Source: Bradyrhizobium nivariense | Lineage (GTDB): Bacteria > Pseudomonadota > Alphaproteobacteria > Rhizobiales > Xanthobacteraceae | Direction: 5' to 3' | NCBI RefSeq assembly: GCF_029846715.1 | Contig: NZ_JARVWW010000008.1 | Coordinates: 186,001-250,000, forward strand | Length of the DNA stretch: 64,000 nucleotides | Program-made: the position numbers and the translations under genes | Notes under the pieces: model-generated | Database searches by the model: none | Seen by the model: only the letters and a program-made list of their open reading frames with translations | Told to the model about the DNA's origin: nothing | In this document: positions 15,057 through 26,088 of the stretch, in pieces | How positions within the stretch are numbered: the first letter of the stretch is position 1 | How the letters are laid out: every line of letters starts with the position of its first letter

Positions 15057-17756
15057 ATGTTCGACGGCCCGTTTGACGTCTTCGCGCTGATCATTGCGAT
15101 CGTCGCCTTCCTGATCGCGATCAAGGCCTCCAGCCAGGCGGCCGAGCTGCGCCGCCGGCTGAGCTCGCTCGAAGAGATGTTTTACGCGCAGCGCTCCGTG
15201 CAGCCGCCGCCCCTGATGCCCGCGCCGGTGCAGGCCGAAGCGCCCGCAACACCTTCCGCAGCGCCGCCGCCGCTTGTGCCCGAAGCCGGGGCGCCGCCGC
15301 CGCTCGTCACCGAAGATGTTTCGCCGCCTCCGCTCGAAGCGAGCACCGAGGCCGATGCGCCGCCGCCGCTGCCCGCGCCCGCGCCCGGCTTCGAGGAGCG
15401 GCTAGGCACGCGCTGGGTGGTGTGGATCGGCGGCCTTGCGCTCGCGCTCGGCGGCTTCTTCATGGTGCGCTATTCGATCGAGGCCGGCCTCGTCGGCCCC
15501 GGCGTGCGCGTGTTCCTGGGCGGCGTGTTCGCACTGGCACTGCTTGGCGCCGGCGAATGGTCGCGGCGCAAGGAGAGCATCTCCAACATCGCCGCGCTGC
15601 CGATCGCCAACATTCCCGCGATCCTCACCGCGGCCGGCACGGCGGTGGCGTTTGCGACCATCTACGCGGCTTACGCGCTCTATGGCTTCCTGGTGCCCGC
15701 GACCGCCTTCGTGCTGCTCGGCCTCGTCGCGCTCAGCACGCTGGCCGCAGCGCTCCTGCACGGGCCCGCGCTCGCGGGCCTCGGCGTGGTCGGCGCCTTC
15801 GTGACGCCGCTTCTCGTGTCCAGCGGCAAGCCGGACTATTGGGCGCTCTACATCTATCTCGCCATCGTCACCGCCGCGAGCTTCGGCCTTGCGCGTATCC
15901 GGCTGTGGCGCTGGCTTGCGGTCACGACAATCGCCTTCGCCGTGCTCTGGATCTTCCCGGGTCTCGATACCGGCGACTTGCAGGTCGCGCCGCACGCTTT
16001 CCATGCGATTGCGGGCTTCGTTCTTGCCGCTCTTCTCGTCGTCTGCGGCTTCATGTTCGGCCCGACGATCGAGGACGGTGAGATCGAGCCGGTCTCGTCG
16101 AGCTCGCTCGGTGCCTATCTGTTCGGCGCGATGCTGATCGTGCTGTCGAGCGCGCATGCCGATCTGGCGCTGATCGCCTTCACGCTGCTCGTCGGCGCGA
16201 CGCTGCTCGTCGCCTGGCGTGCGCCGGCGGCCACCGGTGCGCTGGGCGCAGCCGCCGCGACCGTCTTCATCGTGTTCGCCGAATGGGCCGTGCGCGCCAA
16301 CCCGGACATGCTGGTGCTGCCGGGCGGCCCCATCGCCGGCATCGCACCGACAGCGATCGACAGCGCGGTGACGCTGCATCTGGTGATGGCGGCGATCTTC
16401 GTCGCAGGCTTCGGCAGCGCGGGTTTCCTGGCGCAGGGCCGTTCGAACTCGGCGATCATTCCGGTGGTGTGGTCGGCGGCAGCCGTCGCGACGCCGATCG
16501 CGATCCTGGTCGCGCTCTACGCTCGCATCGCGCATCTCGACCGCTCGATCCCGTTCGCCATCCTCGCGGTGCTGCTCGCCGCCGCCTTTGGCGCTGCCAC
16601 CGAAGCGCTTGCGCGCCGCGAGACCCGGCCGGGCGCCATGATCTCCACGGCCTTGTTCGCGACCGGCACGCTCGGTGCGCTGGCGCTGGCGCTGACGTTT
16701 GCGCTGGAGAAGGGCTGGCTCACGATCGCACTGGCGCTGATGTCGCTCGGCACCGCCTGGATCTCGATGCAGCGGCCGATCCCGTTCCTGCGCTGGCTGG
16801 CCGCGATCTTCGCCGGGCTGGTCACCGCACGCATCGGCTATGATCCGCGCATCGTCGGCGACGCCGTCGGAACCACGCCGATCTTCAACTGGCTGTTGTG
16901 GGGCTACGGCCTGCCGGCGGCATCGTTCTGGGCGGCGAGCCTGTTCCTGCGCCGCCGCGGCGACGACGCCCCGCTGCGCATGGTCGAGAGCGCCGCGATC
17001 CTGTTCACCGCGCTGCTCGCCTTCATGGAGATCCGGCACTTTGCAACCGGCGGTGATATGACGTCAGTACCGTCGCTGCTCGAATGCGCGCTGCAGGTCT
17101 GCGTCACGCTCGCCATGGCGATCGGGCTGGAGCGCCTGCGGCTGCGCAGCCGCAGCATCGTGCACAATGTCGGCGCGGTCGTGCTCACGGCAATCGGCGG
17201 GCTCGTCAGCGTGTTCGGCCTCTTGATCCTGGAGAACCCGCTGCTGTGGCGCACCGATGTCGGCGGCGCCGTGTTCAACCTGGTGCTGCTCGGCTACGCG
17301 CTGCCGGCGGCGCTGATGCTGCTGCTGTCCTATGCCGTGGCCGGCGAGCGTGGCAAGGCCTACGCCAACACGATCGCGGGTGGCGCGCTGCTGTTCGCGC
17401 TAACGTACGTCACGCTGGAGATCCGCCGCTTCTATCACGGCCCGATCCTCTCCACCGGGGCGACGACGGGCGCCGAGCAATACACCTATTCGATCGGCTG
17501 GCTCGGCTTCGGCGTGGTGCTGCTCGGCGTCGGCATTCTCGTCAATTCCGAGCGGGCGCGGCTGGCGTCGGCCGCGGTGATCGCGCTGACGATCCTGAAG
17601 GCCTTCGTCATCGACATGTCGACGCTGACGGGCGTCTACCGCGCGCTGTCGTTCATGTGCCTCGGCATCGTGCTGGTCGCGATCGGCTGGCTCTACCAGC
17701 GTATCCTGTTCCGGCGGCAGGTCGCACCGCCGCCCGCTCCGCAGACGAGCATTTGA
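15057..17756 (+). CDS. Large DUF2339 membrane protein
   Basis: An 899-residue polytopic membrane protein. After one N-terminal hydrophobic helix (about 5-22) and a short coiled segment (SQAAELRRRLSSLEEM) comes a proline-rich linker (about 45-110) with five PPPL/PPPP units. Then RLGTRWVVWIGGLALALGG starts a long series of hydrophobic helices, probably more than twenty, to the C-terminus. This plan is typical of DUF2339, whose function is unknown. TGGAGG lies 6 bases before ATG 15057. It ends only 3 bases before the convergent chemoreceptor gene. Hydrophobic repeats such as FNWLLWGYGLPAASFW and FNLVLLGYALPAALM suggest internal duplication. Confidence 0.85.
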   Translation: MFDGPFDVFALIIAIVAFLIAIKASSQAAELRRRLSSLEEMFYAQRSVQPPPLMPAPVQAEAPATPSAAPPPLVPEAGAPPPLVTEDVSPPPLEASTEADAPPPLPAPAPGFEERLGTRWVVWIGGLALALGGFFMVRYSIEAGLVGPGVRVFLGGVFALALLGAGEWSRRKESISNIAALPIANIPAILTAAGTAVAFATIYAAYALYGFLVPATAFVLLGLVALSTLAAALLHGPALAGLGVVGAFVTPLLVSSGKPDYWALYIYLAIVTAASFGLARIRLWRWLAVTTIAFAVLWIFPGLDTGDLQVAPHAFHAIAGFVLAALLVVCGFMFGPTIEDGEIEPVSSSSLGAYLFGAMLIVLSSAHADLALIAFTLLVGATLLVAWRAPAATGALGAAAATVFIVFAEWAVRANPDMLVLPGGPIAGIAPTAIDSAVTLHLVMAAIFVAGFGSAGFLAQGRSNSAIIPVVWSAAAVATPIAILVALYARIAHLDRSIPFAILAVLLAAAFGAATEALARRETRPGAMISTALFATGTLGALALALTFALEKGWLTIALALMSLGTAWISMQRPIPFLRWLAAIFAGLVTARIGYDPRIVGDAVGTTPIFNWLLWGYGLPAASFWAASLFLRRRGDDAPLRMVESAAILFTALLAFMEIRHFATGGDMTSVPSLLECALQVCVTLAMAIGLERLRLRSRSIVHNVGAVVLTAIGGLVSVFGLLILENPLLWRTDVGGAVFNLVLLGYALPAALMLLLSYAVAGERGKAYANTIAGGALLFALTYVTLEIRRFYHGPILSTGATTGAEQYTYSIGWLGFGVVLLGVGILVNSERARLASAAVIALTILKAFVIDMSTLTGVYRALSFMCLGIVLVAIGWLYQRILFRRQVAPPPAPQTSI

Positions 17757-17759
17757 GGA

Positions 17760-19448
17760 TCAGGCAGCGCGGACCGATTCCAGGAATTGCGCGACCTCGA
17801 CCTTGAGACGGGTGCTGTCGGTCGCCAGCGATTTCGCCGCCGATAGCACCTCGTTCGAGGCCTCGCCGGTCTCGATCGCACCGCGCTGCACGTCGGTGAT
17901 GTTCGACGAGACCTCCTGCGTGCCGACCGAGGCCTGCTGCACGTTACGCGAGATTTCCTGCGTGGCCGCGCCCTGCTCCTCGACGGCGGCGGCGATGGCC
18001 GCAGCCACCTCGGACAGCCGCTCGATGGTGCCGCCGATCTCCTGGATGGCACTGACCGATTCCTGCGTCGCCGCCTGGATGCCCGCGACCTGCGCCCCGA
18101 TCTCACCGGTCGCTTTCGCAGTCTGCTCGGCCAGCGCCTTGACCTCGGAGGCGACGACCGCGAAGCCGCGGCCGGCCTCGCCGGCACGTGCGGCCTCGAT
18201 GGTCGCGTTCAGCGCCAGCAAATTGGTCTGGCCCGCGATGGTGTTGATGAGCTCGACGACGTCGCCGATGCGGGACGCCGCCTGCGACAGCGCGTTGACG
18301 CGGTCGTTGGTCCGCGTCGCCTGCTCGACGGCCTCCGCGGCCATTCGCGCCGAATCCTGCACGCGGCGGCTGATCTCGGTGATGGAGGACGACAACTCTT
18401 CCGAGGCGGATGCCACCGCCTGGACGTTGGTGGAGGCTTCCTCGGAGGCGGCTGCGACGACGGTCGCGAGCTCCTGTCCGCGCTGCGCGGTGTTGGTCAG
18501 CGTCGACGCGGAGGCCTCGAGCTCGGTCGAGGCCGACGACACGGTGCCGACGACTTCGCCGATCATGGCTTCGAATTTGCGGGTGATGGCGTCGACGCGG
18601 CGGCCGCGTTCGATCTTGGCTTCGGCGTCGCGCGCGGCCGCCTCGTCGGCGGCCCTCTTGGCGATCAGCGCCTCCTTGAATATCTGGAGCGCATCCGCCA
18701 TCGAGCCGATCTCGGTCCGCTCGCCGCGATGCGGCACCTCGGCCGAGAGGTCGCCCTCGCCGAGCGACTGCATCGGGCGGATGATCGAGGCAATGCCACG
18801 GGAAACGTCGCGCACGAGATAATAGGCGGCGCCGATCGCGATCACGACCGACAGCGCGATGATGCCGACCAGCACGCGGAAGATCATGGCGTAGCTGTCG
18901 GCGGCCTGCTTGGTCTCCAGCTCGGCGCCCCGGTTGTTGAGCTCGATGCCCTTCTGAAGCAGGGGATCGGCAGCCTGGGCCATCTTGGCGACCCTGGTCT
19001 GCAACAACTCGTTGGCGTCGGCCGGGAAACGTCCAACGCCCTTGCGCGACAGCGCCATCACGTCCTGCACGCCGTTCAAGTACTCGGCCCATGCCGCGCT
19101 CCATTGCCCGTAGAGCGAGCGCTCCTCGGCGGTGGTGATCAGCGGCTCGTAGACCTTGCGCGTCTGGTCGATGCGCTCGCGCAGCGAGGCGAGGCGCTTC
19201 TCGGCGGCGTCCTTGCCTTCAGGCGTGTCCTGCATCAGGTGCAGGCGGAGTGCGACGCGCAGCTCGTTGATGTCCGCGCGAAGCGAGCCGAGAGCGCGCA
19301 CGCTGGGCAGCCAGCTCTCCGCGATCTCGACCGTATGGGAATTGATATTCTGCATGGTGCCGATCGCCGTCACGCCGACACCGGCGAGCGAAAGAACGAG
19401 CACCGACAGCACGGCCAGAAGCTTGAAGACGATCGACAACTTCGACAT
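17760..19448 (-). CDS. Methyl-accepting chemotaxis protein 1 (four-helix-bundle sensor)
   Basis: A 562-residue chemoreceptor. TM1 is about residues 8-30. The periplasmic region (31-185) looks like the 4HB_MCP helical sensor (SLRADINELRVALRLHLMQ). TM2 is about 190-212, followed by HAMP (RDVSRGIASIIRPM onward) and the MA signalling domain. The hairpin tip contains [20 protein letters not shown] and [15 protein letters not shown], which contact CheA and CheW. The C-terminus is FLESVRAA; the CheR/CheB pentapeptide NWETF is absent. It is the last in a row of four co-oriented receptor genes. The ATG at 19448 is favoured over the GTG three bases upstream. Confidence 0.94.
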   Translation of the reverse strand: MSKLSIVFKLLAVLSVLVLSLAGVGVTAIGTMQNINSHTVEIAESWLPSVRALGSLRADINELRVALRLHLMQDTPEGKDAAEKRLASLRERIDQTRKVYEPLITTAEERSLYGQWSAAWAEYLNGVQDVMALSRKGVGRFPADANELLQTRVAKMAQAADPLLQKGIELNNRGAELETKQAADSYAMIFRVLVGIIALSVVIAIGAAYYLVRDVSRGIASIIRPMQSLGEGDLSAEVPHRGERTEIGSMADALQIFKEALIAKRAADEAAARDAEAKIERGRRVDAITRKFEAMIGEVVGTVSSASTELEASASTLTNTAQRGQELATVVAAASEEASTNVQAVASASEELSSSITEISRRVQDSARMAAEAVEQATRTNDRVNALSQAASRIGDVVELINTIAGQTNLLALNATIEAARAGEAGRGFAVVASEVKALAEQTAKATGEIGAQVAGIQAATQESVSAIQEIGGTIERLSEVAAAIAAAVEEQGAATQEISRNVQQASVGTQEVSSNITDVQRGAIETGEASNEVLSAAKSLATDSTRLKVEVAQFLESVRAA

Positions 19449-19727
19449 CACGACAAATCCCGATGATACCTAGCAACGCGCAAATCACCTGCGCCGTGAT
19501 CGCCACGACGATGGCGAGACGGAGGTCAGTTCAACAATGCTGGCTGGTTCTTATCCCGTGAGATTGCGCCTATAATTGCAAGCAGGTGTTAACAGGAACC
19601 TACGTAAAACTACGGGCGCCCCTGCCGTCACTGTTTTTTCTGCAATCAACTGTTGCAGCTGCACGCACCCTCATGCTGCGACGCAAGAGGCCGCGCTTGC
19701 GTTGCGATCCGACCGAGGCGGACGTCG

Positions 19728-21698
19728 TCACGCTGCCCGCACCGACTCCAGGAAGCGCGCGACCTCGCTCTTCAGCCGGTTGCTCTCCTGCGACAGCGAT
19801 TGCGCGGCGGAATGCACCTGCGCCGAGGCAGCCCCGGTTTCGCCTGCATCGCGCTGGACGTCGCCGATATTCGCCGAGACTTCGGAGGTGCCGTGCGCGG
19901 CGTGCTGGATGTTGCGGGAGATCTCCTGCGTGGCGGCGCCCTGCTCCTCGATCGCGGCGGCGATGGTCGACGAGATCTCCGACATCCGCGCGATGGTTTC
20001 GCCGATCTCCTTGATCGCCCCGACGGAGTCTTGCGTCGCGGTCTGGATCGCACCGATGTGCTGGCTGATCTCGCCGGTGGCTTTCGCAGTCTGCTCGGCG
20101 AGCGCCTTCACTTCGGTTGCGACCACGGCAAAGCCCTTGCCGGCTTCGCCCGCCCGCGCCGCCTCGATCGTCGCGTTTAGCGCCAGCAGATTGGTCTGGC
20201 TGGCGATGGTGTTGATCAGCTCGACCACGTCGCCAATGCGGGAGGCGGCCTTGGTCAGCTCGGCGACGCGCGCATTGGTGCGCTGGGCCTGCCCCACGGC
20301 GACGTCGGCGACACGCGCCGATTCCTGCACCTGACGGCTGATCTCGGAGATCGAGGAGGTCATTTCCTCGCTCGCGGAAGACACCGACTGCACATTCGCG
20401 GAGGCCTCTTCGGAGGCCGCCGCCACGGCGGTGGCAAGCCCGTTACCGCGCTCGGCGGCCTGCGTCAGCGTGTTCGAGGACGCCTCGAGCTCGGTTGCCG
20501 CCGACGACACGGTCTCGATGATCTCGCCGACCGCGCCTTCGAAATTATCGGCGAGCCTTTGCATGTCGGCCTTGCGCTGCTGGCGCCCGCGCGCATCGGC
20601 TTCGACCTGCTCGGAGCGCAGCCGCTCGGCCTCCGCCATGTTGGTCCTGAACACCTCGACGGCACCGGCCATCTCGCCGATCTCGTCCCTGCGCCCGATG
20701 CCGGGAACGGAAATCGAAAGCTCGCCGCGCGCAAGCCGCGTCATCGCACCGACCATGCCGGCAAGCGCCTTCGAGATCGAGCGTCCCAGAAGGAAGCCGA
20801 CCGCGGCGACCACGACGACGGTGATGCCGAAAGCGACCATCATCCACAGACGTACGGCATCGCGGGTCGCGGCCTCGGCGGCATCAGCGCGCTTGTGCAT
20901 GGCCTCGACGGCGCTCCGCACCTCCGCCATGACAGGCTCGAGCTCGCGAAACGTCTTCATCATGCTGGCATCGAGGGCCGCAGTTTGCTGCGCGGTCTCC
21001 ACCCAGGACGCGAACTCGGACTGGTATTTCTGCAGCTTGGCCGTGATGTCGTTCATCACCGCCGTAGGGACTGCGACGACCTCTATCGCCTTGGAGAATT
21101 CGGCAGCGGCCTTCTTCATCTCGACAGTGTATTTTTGGTCGCGCCGCAGCATGAAGTCCTTCTCGTGCCGGCGCATCATCAGCATCCAGCTCGTGGTCCG
21201 CGGATCGTCGATCTCCTTGAGCTTGGCCTCGATGTCGTGCACCGCGGCGCGGAGCGAGCCGGACAGGCCGAGCGTCTCGTTCAGGCCGAGCCTGGTCTCG
21301 GCCGCCACCAGCGCGCCGAAGTCCGAGGCATAGCGCTTGAAGCCGTCCTGGGCCTGCTTCATCCTGTCGGACATCGCACTCATGCCGCCGGCCGCCATCA
21401 GCCGCACGACCTCGTCGAAATCGCGGTTGATCGGGCCGATCAGCTCGGCGTGCGCCTTGGCGTAGCTCTCGGTCCGGCGCTGCTGAAAATTCTTCTCGTT
21501 GCGGCGAGCCTCCAGCATCTCGATCGAGAGCTGCTTGTCGAGATCGGCAATCGCACGGGCTCGGTTGGCAACGTCGCGGGACGCGTCCTGGGAGAGGCTG
21601 CCGATCTCATAGATCGCGCCGAAGGCGACGAGACCTAACAATCCGAACAGTCCGATTGCCATGACCTTATGGGTGAGGCGAATGGAAAGGCCACTCAT
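19728..21698 (-). CDS. Methyl-accepting chemotaxis protein 2 (helical bimodular, HBM-type sensor)
   Basis: A 656-residue chemoreceptor. TM1 is about 10-33, TM2 about 285-305. The long periplasmic part contains two RRxEKxF motifs ([13 protein letters not shown] and [13 protein letters not shown]), one for each stacked bundle of the HBM sensor, a domain known in Pseudomonas to bind carboxylic acids such as TCA intermediates. HAMP and MA domains follow, with [20 protein letters not shown] at the tip and the ending FLESVRAA. The ATG at 21698 with GGAGCAC 8 bases upstream is preferred to a TTG at 21728. A 279-base gap separates it from receptor 1, in which I see no gene. Confidence 0.92.
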   Translation of the reverse strand: MSGLSIRLTHKVMAIGLFGLLGLVAFGAIYEIGSLSQDASRDVANRARAIADLDKQLSIEMLEARRNEKNFQQRRTESYAKAHAELIGPINRDFDEVVRLMAAGGMSAMSDRMKQAQDGFKRYASDFGALVAAETRLGLNETLGLSGSLRAAVHDIEAKLKEIDDPRTTSWMLMMRRHEKDFMLRRDQKYTVEMKKAAAEFSKAIEVVAVPTAVMNDITAKLQKYQSEFASWVETAQQTAALDASMMKTFRELEPVMAEVRSAVEAMHKRADAAEAATRDAVRLWMMVAFGITVVVVAAVGFLLGRSISKALAGMVGAMTRLARGELSISVPGIGRRDEIGEMAGAVEVFRTNMAEAERLRSEQVEADARGRQQRKADMQRLADNFEGAVGEIIETVSSAATELEASSNTLTQAAERGNGLATAVAAASEEASANVQSVSSASEEMTSSISEISRQVQESARVADVAVGQAQRTNARVAELTKAASRIGDVVELINTIASQTNLLALNATIEAARAGEAGKGFAVVATEVKALAEQTAKATGEISQHIGAIQTATQDSVGAIKEIGETIARMSEISSTIAAAIEEQGAATQEISRNIQHAAHGTSEVSANIGDVQRDAGETGAASAQVHSAAQSLSQESNRLKSEVARFLESVRAA

Positions 21699-21904
21699 GG
21701 AATGTGCTCCAATACGCTTGATACGCAATACAGGGAGGGCGACTCGGCACCCGGAATATTGCGGAGATCATGACTGCATCGGTTTTCCGGAAGGTTAACC
21801 GTGCAGCTCTTCGCGACACGGCATCCAACTGCGAACACATGCGAATCGCCGTGCGTCTTCGCGCGGCGGTTGCAGTCGGCGGATGATCGATGAGGCCGCC
21901 GCCA

Positions 21905-23647
21905 TCAGGCGGCGCGCACGGTGCCGAGGAATTTGCCGACCTCGAGCTTGAGGCGGTTGCTGTCGCCGGACAACGACTGCGCGGCTGCCAACACCTGCGA
22001 CGATGCCGAGCCGGTCTCGCTCGCGCCGCGCTGCACGTCGGTGATGTTGGACGACACCTGATGGGTACCTTCCGCCGCCTGCTGCACGTTGCGGGAAATC
22101 TCCTGCGTCGCCGCGCCCTGTTCCTCGACGGCCGCCGCGATGGCCGAGGAGATCTCCGACAGCTTCTCGATGGTGTCGCTGATGTCCTTGATAGCGCCGA
22201 CCGAATGCTCGGTGGCGGTCTGGATGCTGGCGATCTGCTGGCCGATCTCGCCCGTCGCCTTCGCGGTCTGCTCGGCGAGCGCCTTGACCTCGGAAGCGAC
22301 CACGGCAAAGCCGCGGCCGGCCTCGCCGGCACGTGCCGCCTCGATGGTCGCATTGAGCGCCAGCAGGTTGGTCTGGCCGGCGATGGTGTTGATCAGCTCG
22401 ACCACGTCGCCGATCCGCGTCGCAGCCTTGGACAGTTCACTGACGCGCTCAGTCGTGGTGCGGGCCTGGCCGACGGCCTCGCTTGCCACACGCGCGGATT
22501 CCTGCACTTGCCGGCTGATCTCCGTAATTGAAGACGACAGCTCTTCCGTTGCCGACGCCACCGATTGCACGTTGGTCGAGGCTTCCTCCGAGGCTGCTGC
22601 AACCACGGTCGTGAGCTGTTGCGTGCGCGCGGCGGTCGAGGTCAGCGTCGTGGCCGATGCTTCGAGCTCGGTCGAGGCCGACGACACCGTTCCGACGATC
22701 TCGCCGACGGCGCCTTCGAAACTGTCGGCAAGCTTGCGCATCTCGGCCTTGCGCTGCTCGGCCGCGATCTGGTCCTGCCGCGTCTTGGCTTCCGCTTCCT
22801 CGCGCGCCTTCTGCTCGGATACGGTCTTGAATTTTTCGACGGCGCCGGCAACGCCGCCGACCTCGTCCTTGCGGCCGAGGCCCGGCAGCACCACGGCGAA
22901 GTCGCCGCCGGCGAGCTTTTCCATCGCGGCAGTCAGGGCGCGCATGGGACGGGCAATGCTGAAGATCGAGAAGACGCAGGCGCCGATCAGGACGAGCGCG
23001 ACCAGCACGCCTGCGATGAACGACGTCCGCGCAACGGACGCTGCCTCCGCTTCCGCCGCCGTGCGCGCCTCTGCACTCTTCTGCTTGGCGAACTTCGTGA
23101 TCTCGTCGGCGAGTTCCGATATTTCCGCGTTGATCGGGACCAGCGTCTCCTTGCGGATGCGGTCGATCTCGGGGGCCAGCTTTGCCGATTGCGTCGCCGC
23201 TTCACCGTCCTTCGTCGACTCGAGCGCAAGCTGCTGCTTGCGGATCGCCTCGATCTGCTGCTCGCCCTTCTGGAAATTGCCGATCAACACGGTCAGGCGG
23301 TCGATCCGCTTGTGGTTCTCCGGCGATTGCGAGAGCCTTGCCATTTCACCGGAGAACTTCAGGGCCGCCGTCTGCCGGTCGTTGAAATAGCTGGCGGCCT
23401 TCTGCATCTCGGTCGGCGAGCTCGACGTCAGGATGTCGCGAATGCCGATCTGCATCCCCCGCACCGACGCCTTCGCTTCCGCGGCGTTTTGCGCGACCGC
23501 CTGCTGTCCCGATGCTCCATTGCTGAGCTTCTGGACCTCGGCGCCTCCGCTCATCTGGAGCAGGATCATCAGCGCGACGAGCGCGATGGTCAGCGCGGAG
23601 GTGATGGCGAGCTTGGTGCCGATTCGCAGATTCTGAATGAACATCAT
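21905..23647 (-). CDS. Methyl-accepting chemotaxis protein 3
   Basis: A 580-residue chemoreceptor. TM1 is about 11-32 ([17 protein letters not shown]) and TM2 about 208-230. The periplasmic helical region contains [17 protein letters not shown] and long charged helices. HAMP ([20 protein letters not shown]) and a full MA domain follow, ending FLGTVRAA. The coding sequence for the MA domain is almost the same, base for base, as that of receptor 4 next door, while the sensor parts differ completely. The ATG at 23647 is chosen because GGGGGA lies 9 bases upstream; the in-frame ATG at 23656 abuts that site. The sensor family is uncertain and the ligand unknown. Confidence 0.93.
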   Translation of the reverse strand: MMFIQNLRIGTKLAITSALTIALVALMILLQMSGGAEVQKLSNGASGQQAVAQNAAEAKASVRGMQIGIRDILTSSSPTEMQKAASYFNDRQTAALKFSGEMARLSQSPENHKRIDRLTVLIGNFQKGEQQIEAIRKQQLALESTKDGEAATQSAKLAPEIDRIRKETLVPINAEISELADEITKFAKQKSAEARTAAEAEAASVARTSFIAGVLVALVLIGACVFSIFSIARPMRALTAAMEKLAGGDFAVVLPGLGRKDEVGGVAGAVEKFKTVSEQKAREEAEAKTRQDQIAAEQRKAEMRKLADSFEGAVGEIVGTVSSASTELEASATTLTSTAARTQQLTTVVAAASEEASTNVQSVASATEELSSSITEISRQVQESARVASEAVGQARTTTERVSELSKAATRIGDVVELINTIAGQTNLLALNATIEAARAGEAGRGFAVVASEVKALAEQTAKATGEIGQQIASIQTATEHSVGAIKDISDTIEKLSEISSAIAAAVEEQGAATQEISRNVQQAAEGTHQVSSNITDVQRGASETGSASSQVLAAAQSLSGDSNRLKLEVGKFLGTVRAA

Positions 23648-23931
23648 CGAAAACATTCCCCCGGGATACGCATTGTCGCGACGAAGCGCGTGAACAGCCG
23701 GGGAGACTAGCCTGCGAGCTTTCCATTAACGTTAAGCGCGAGGCGATGCCGCTTGAGTAGAAATACTGAATGCGCGGCTCAAGTCGCGGGATTTTCACAA
23801 CTATCCCGCGCAATTGAAATATGCCTCGCGAATTTGCAGGGTGACGTCAGCTAATTCCTTACGCGGGCGCGTGATCACTTCGCCGACGGAGCCGATTTCG
23901 CGTTCGGCCTGCACTGCGCGCCATGCCGCCG

Positions 23932-26088
23932 TCAGGCGGCGCGCACAGTGTCGAGGAATTTGCCGACCTCGAGCTTGAGGCGGTTGCTGTCGCTCGACAG
24001 CGACTGCGCCGCCGCCAGCACCTGTGAGGACGCCGAACCGGTTTCGCCCGCACCGCGCTGCACGTCGGTGATGTTGGACGAGACCTGATGGGTGCCCGCC
24101 GCCGCCTGCTGCACGTTGCGGGAAATCTCCTGCGTCGCCGCGCCCTGCTCCTCGACGGCCGCCGCGATCGTGGACGATATCTCCGACAGCTTTTCGATGG
24201 TGTTGCTGATGGCGCTGATGGCTCTGACCGAGTCCTGCGTCGCCGCCTGGATGCCGGAGATCTGCTGGCCGATCTCGCCCGTCGCCTTCGCGGTCTGCTC
24301 GGCCAGCGCCTTGACCTCGGAAGCGACCACGGCAAAGCCGCGGCCGGCCTCGCCGGCGCGCGCCGCCTCGATGGTGGCATTGAGCGCCAGCAGGTTGGTC
24401 TGGCCGGCGATGGTGTTGATCAACTCGACCACGTCGCCGATCCGCGTCGCCGCCTTCGACAGTTCGCTGACGCGCTCAGTCGTGGTGCGGGCCTGGCCGA
24501 CGGCCTCGCTTGCCACACGTGCGGATTCCTGCACCTGGCGGCTGATCTCGGTGATCGATGACGACAGCTCTTCGGTCGCAGAAGCCACCGACTGCACGTT
24601 GGTCGAGGCTTCCTCGGAGGCCGCAGCCACCATCGTCGTCAGTTCCTGAGCACGCTCCGCCGTCGAGGTCAGCGTCGACGCCGAAGCCTCGAGCTCTGTC
24701 GCAGCCGAGGAGACCGTGTCGACGATCTCGCCAACGGCGGCCTCGAACCCGGTCGCGAGCTTGTGCATCTCGGCCTTGCGTTGCGCTATGGCGCGCTTCT
24801 CGGCCTCCGTCTGCTCGCTGCGCATGCGTTCGACCTCGAGACCGTGCTGCTTGAAGACTTCGACCGTACGCGCCATTTCACCGACCTCATCCGCTCGGCT
24901 GGTGCCGGGTATCGTGGTGCCAAGGTCGCCGTTGGCGAGCCGGCGCATCGCTCCCGAAATAGCTGAAAGCGGATTGAGAATCCGCGAGAAGGTGATCCAG
25001 AAGCTGAGGCCGGCGAGCACCAGAGAGGCACAAAGCAACAGAACCGTAAGAATGAAATTGCGCGCGCTGGCTTCCGCCTGCATGGCGGCTTCGCGGCCGG
25101 CGGTCGCGCCAATGGCCTCGCCGAGCTTCAGCACCGCATTGATGCCGGCAGTGGCCCGCGCGAAGTATTCGGAACCGGTGATCTTGTAGTCTCCGCTTTC
25201 GCCCGAGGCGAGCGTGATCGCGCGCGTTTCACCATAGAGACCAAAATAGATCTTCTCGACCTCGGCCATCGCGTCCCCGACCTGCGCCGGCAGATCCGGG
25301 CGCAGCCGCACCGGCAATACCGTATCCCATGCGAGCTCCACCTTCGCCCGTAGCGCAGACAGGCGCTCAAAGCCTTCCGTGCCGAGCTTCGCGTGCGCCC
25401 CGACGGCCCCAGCCAGCAAGGCGCGCTCTCTTCCGGCATTCTCGGCCATCTGAGCTGCAAGATGTCGCAAGCCGATCAGTTGCGCCAGCCTTGCCACAGG
25501 TGGACTGGTGAGAGTTTCAAGCGTCAGCCGCAAGCGGTTGCTCGCAACGTCGATCACGTCGGTAATCATCGGAACGAAGCCATCAATCACGTCGGGCGCG
25601 CGTTCGGCGCGCGGACGCGCGAGGCTTCCATCGACCTTCTCGCGCAACACGCGCAAGGCTTCGAACTTCGCCGCGGCGTCCGCAACCTGTCTTTGCTCCG
25701 TCGCCATTTCGGGAATCGCGCGAATATCGAGCACGGCTTCGCGAAAGGCCTCGTCCGCTATCGCGCGCGCCTTCTCGATTTCGGCACGGCGCTCGGAGGT
25801 CACGGCATCGGCAGACTTCAGCGCCGCGTTGGTCATGCCGCGTTCGACCGCCCATTGTCCAGCACTGCGCAGCAGCAGTTGCGCAGCTCGATTGACCTTC
25901 AGGAATGCTTCGGACTCCTGCCTCTTGACGATCGCTTGGTAGGCGACGAAGCCAGCCGAGGCCAACCCCAGCAGCACGAGCGCTGTGATGATGGTTGGCA
26001 AAATCGTGCCGATCCGAACATATCCAAGCCGGCTCAAGCCGCCGGCGACATTGTTTCGAGCTTGTTCGCTCTGGGCGAGGCTCAACAT
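23932..26088 (-). CDS. Methyl-accepting chemotaxis protein 4 (large sensor, possibly NIT-like)
   Basis: A 718-residue chemoreceptor, the longest of the four. TM1 is about 27-48 (TIITALVLLGLASAGFVAY) and TM2 about 357-378. The periplasmic part of about 310 residues is helical; LLRSAGQWAVERGMTNAAL near its start resembles the ERG-containing first helix of nitrate-sensing (NIT) domains, so a NIT-like sensor is a guess. HAMP and MA domains end with FLDTVRAA, and the tip has [23 protein letters not shown] 26088 with GGGGGAAAC upstream is preferred to TTG 26121. It is the first gene of the four-receptor run. Confidence 0.92.
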   Translation of the reverse strand: MLSLAQSEQARNNVAGGLSRLGYVRIGTILPTIITALVLLGLASAGFVAYQAIVKRQESEAFLKVNRAAQLLLRSAGQWAVERGMTNAALKSADAVTSERRAEIEKARAIADEAFREAVLDIRAIPEMATEQRQVADAAAKFEALRVLREKVDGSLARPRAERAPDVIDGFVPMITDVIDVASNRLRLTLETLTSPPVARLAQLIGLRHLAAQMAENAGRERALLAGAVGAHAKLGTEGFERLSALRAKVELAWDTVLPVRLRPDLPAQVGDAMAEVEKIYFGLYGETRAITLASGESGDYKITGSEYFARATAGINAVLKLGEAIGATAGREAAMQAEASARNFILTVLLLCASLVLAGLSFWITFSRILNPLSAISGAMRRLANGDLGTTIPGTSRADEVGEMARTVEVFKQHGLEVERMRSEQTEAEKRAIAQRKAEMHKLATGFEAAVGEIVDTVSSAATELEASASTLTSTAERAQELTTMVAAASEEASTNVQSVASATEELSSSITEISRQVQESARVASEAVGQARTTTERVSELSKAATRIGDVVELINTIAGQTNLLALNATIEAARAGEAGRGFAVVASEVKALAEQTAKATGEIGQQISGIQAATQDSVRAISAISNTIEKLSEISSTIAAAVEEQGAATQEISRNVQQAAAGTHQVSSNITDVQRGAGETGSASSQVLAAAQSLSSDSNRLKLEVGKFLDTVRAA

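Noticed and set aside
15402..17039. Minus-strand open frame of 545 codons opposite the DUF2339 gene
   Set aside because: Highly charged shadow translation (Arg, Asp, Glu, His) expected opposite a membrane protein; no ribosome site.
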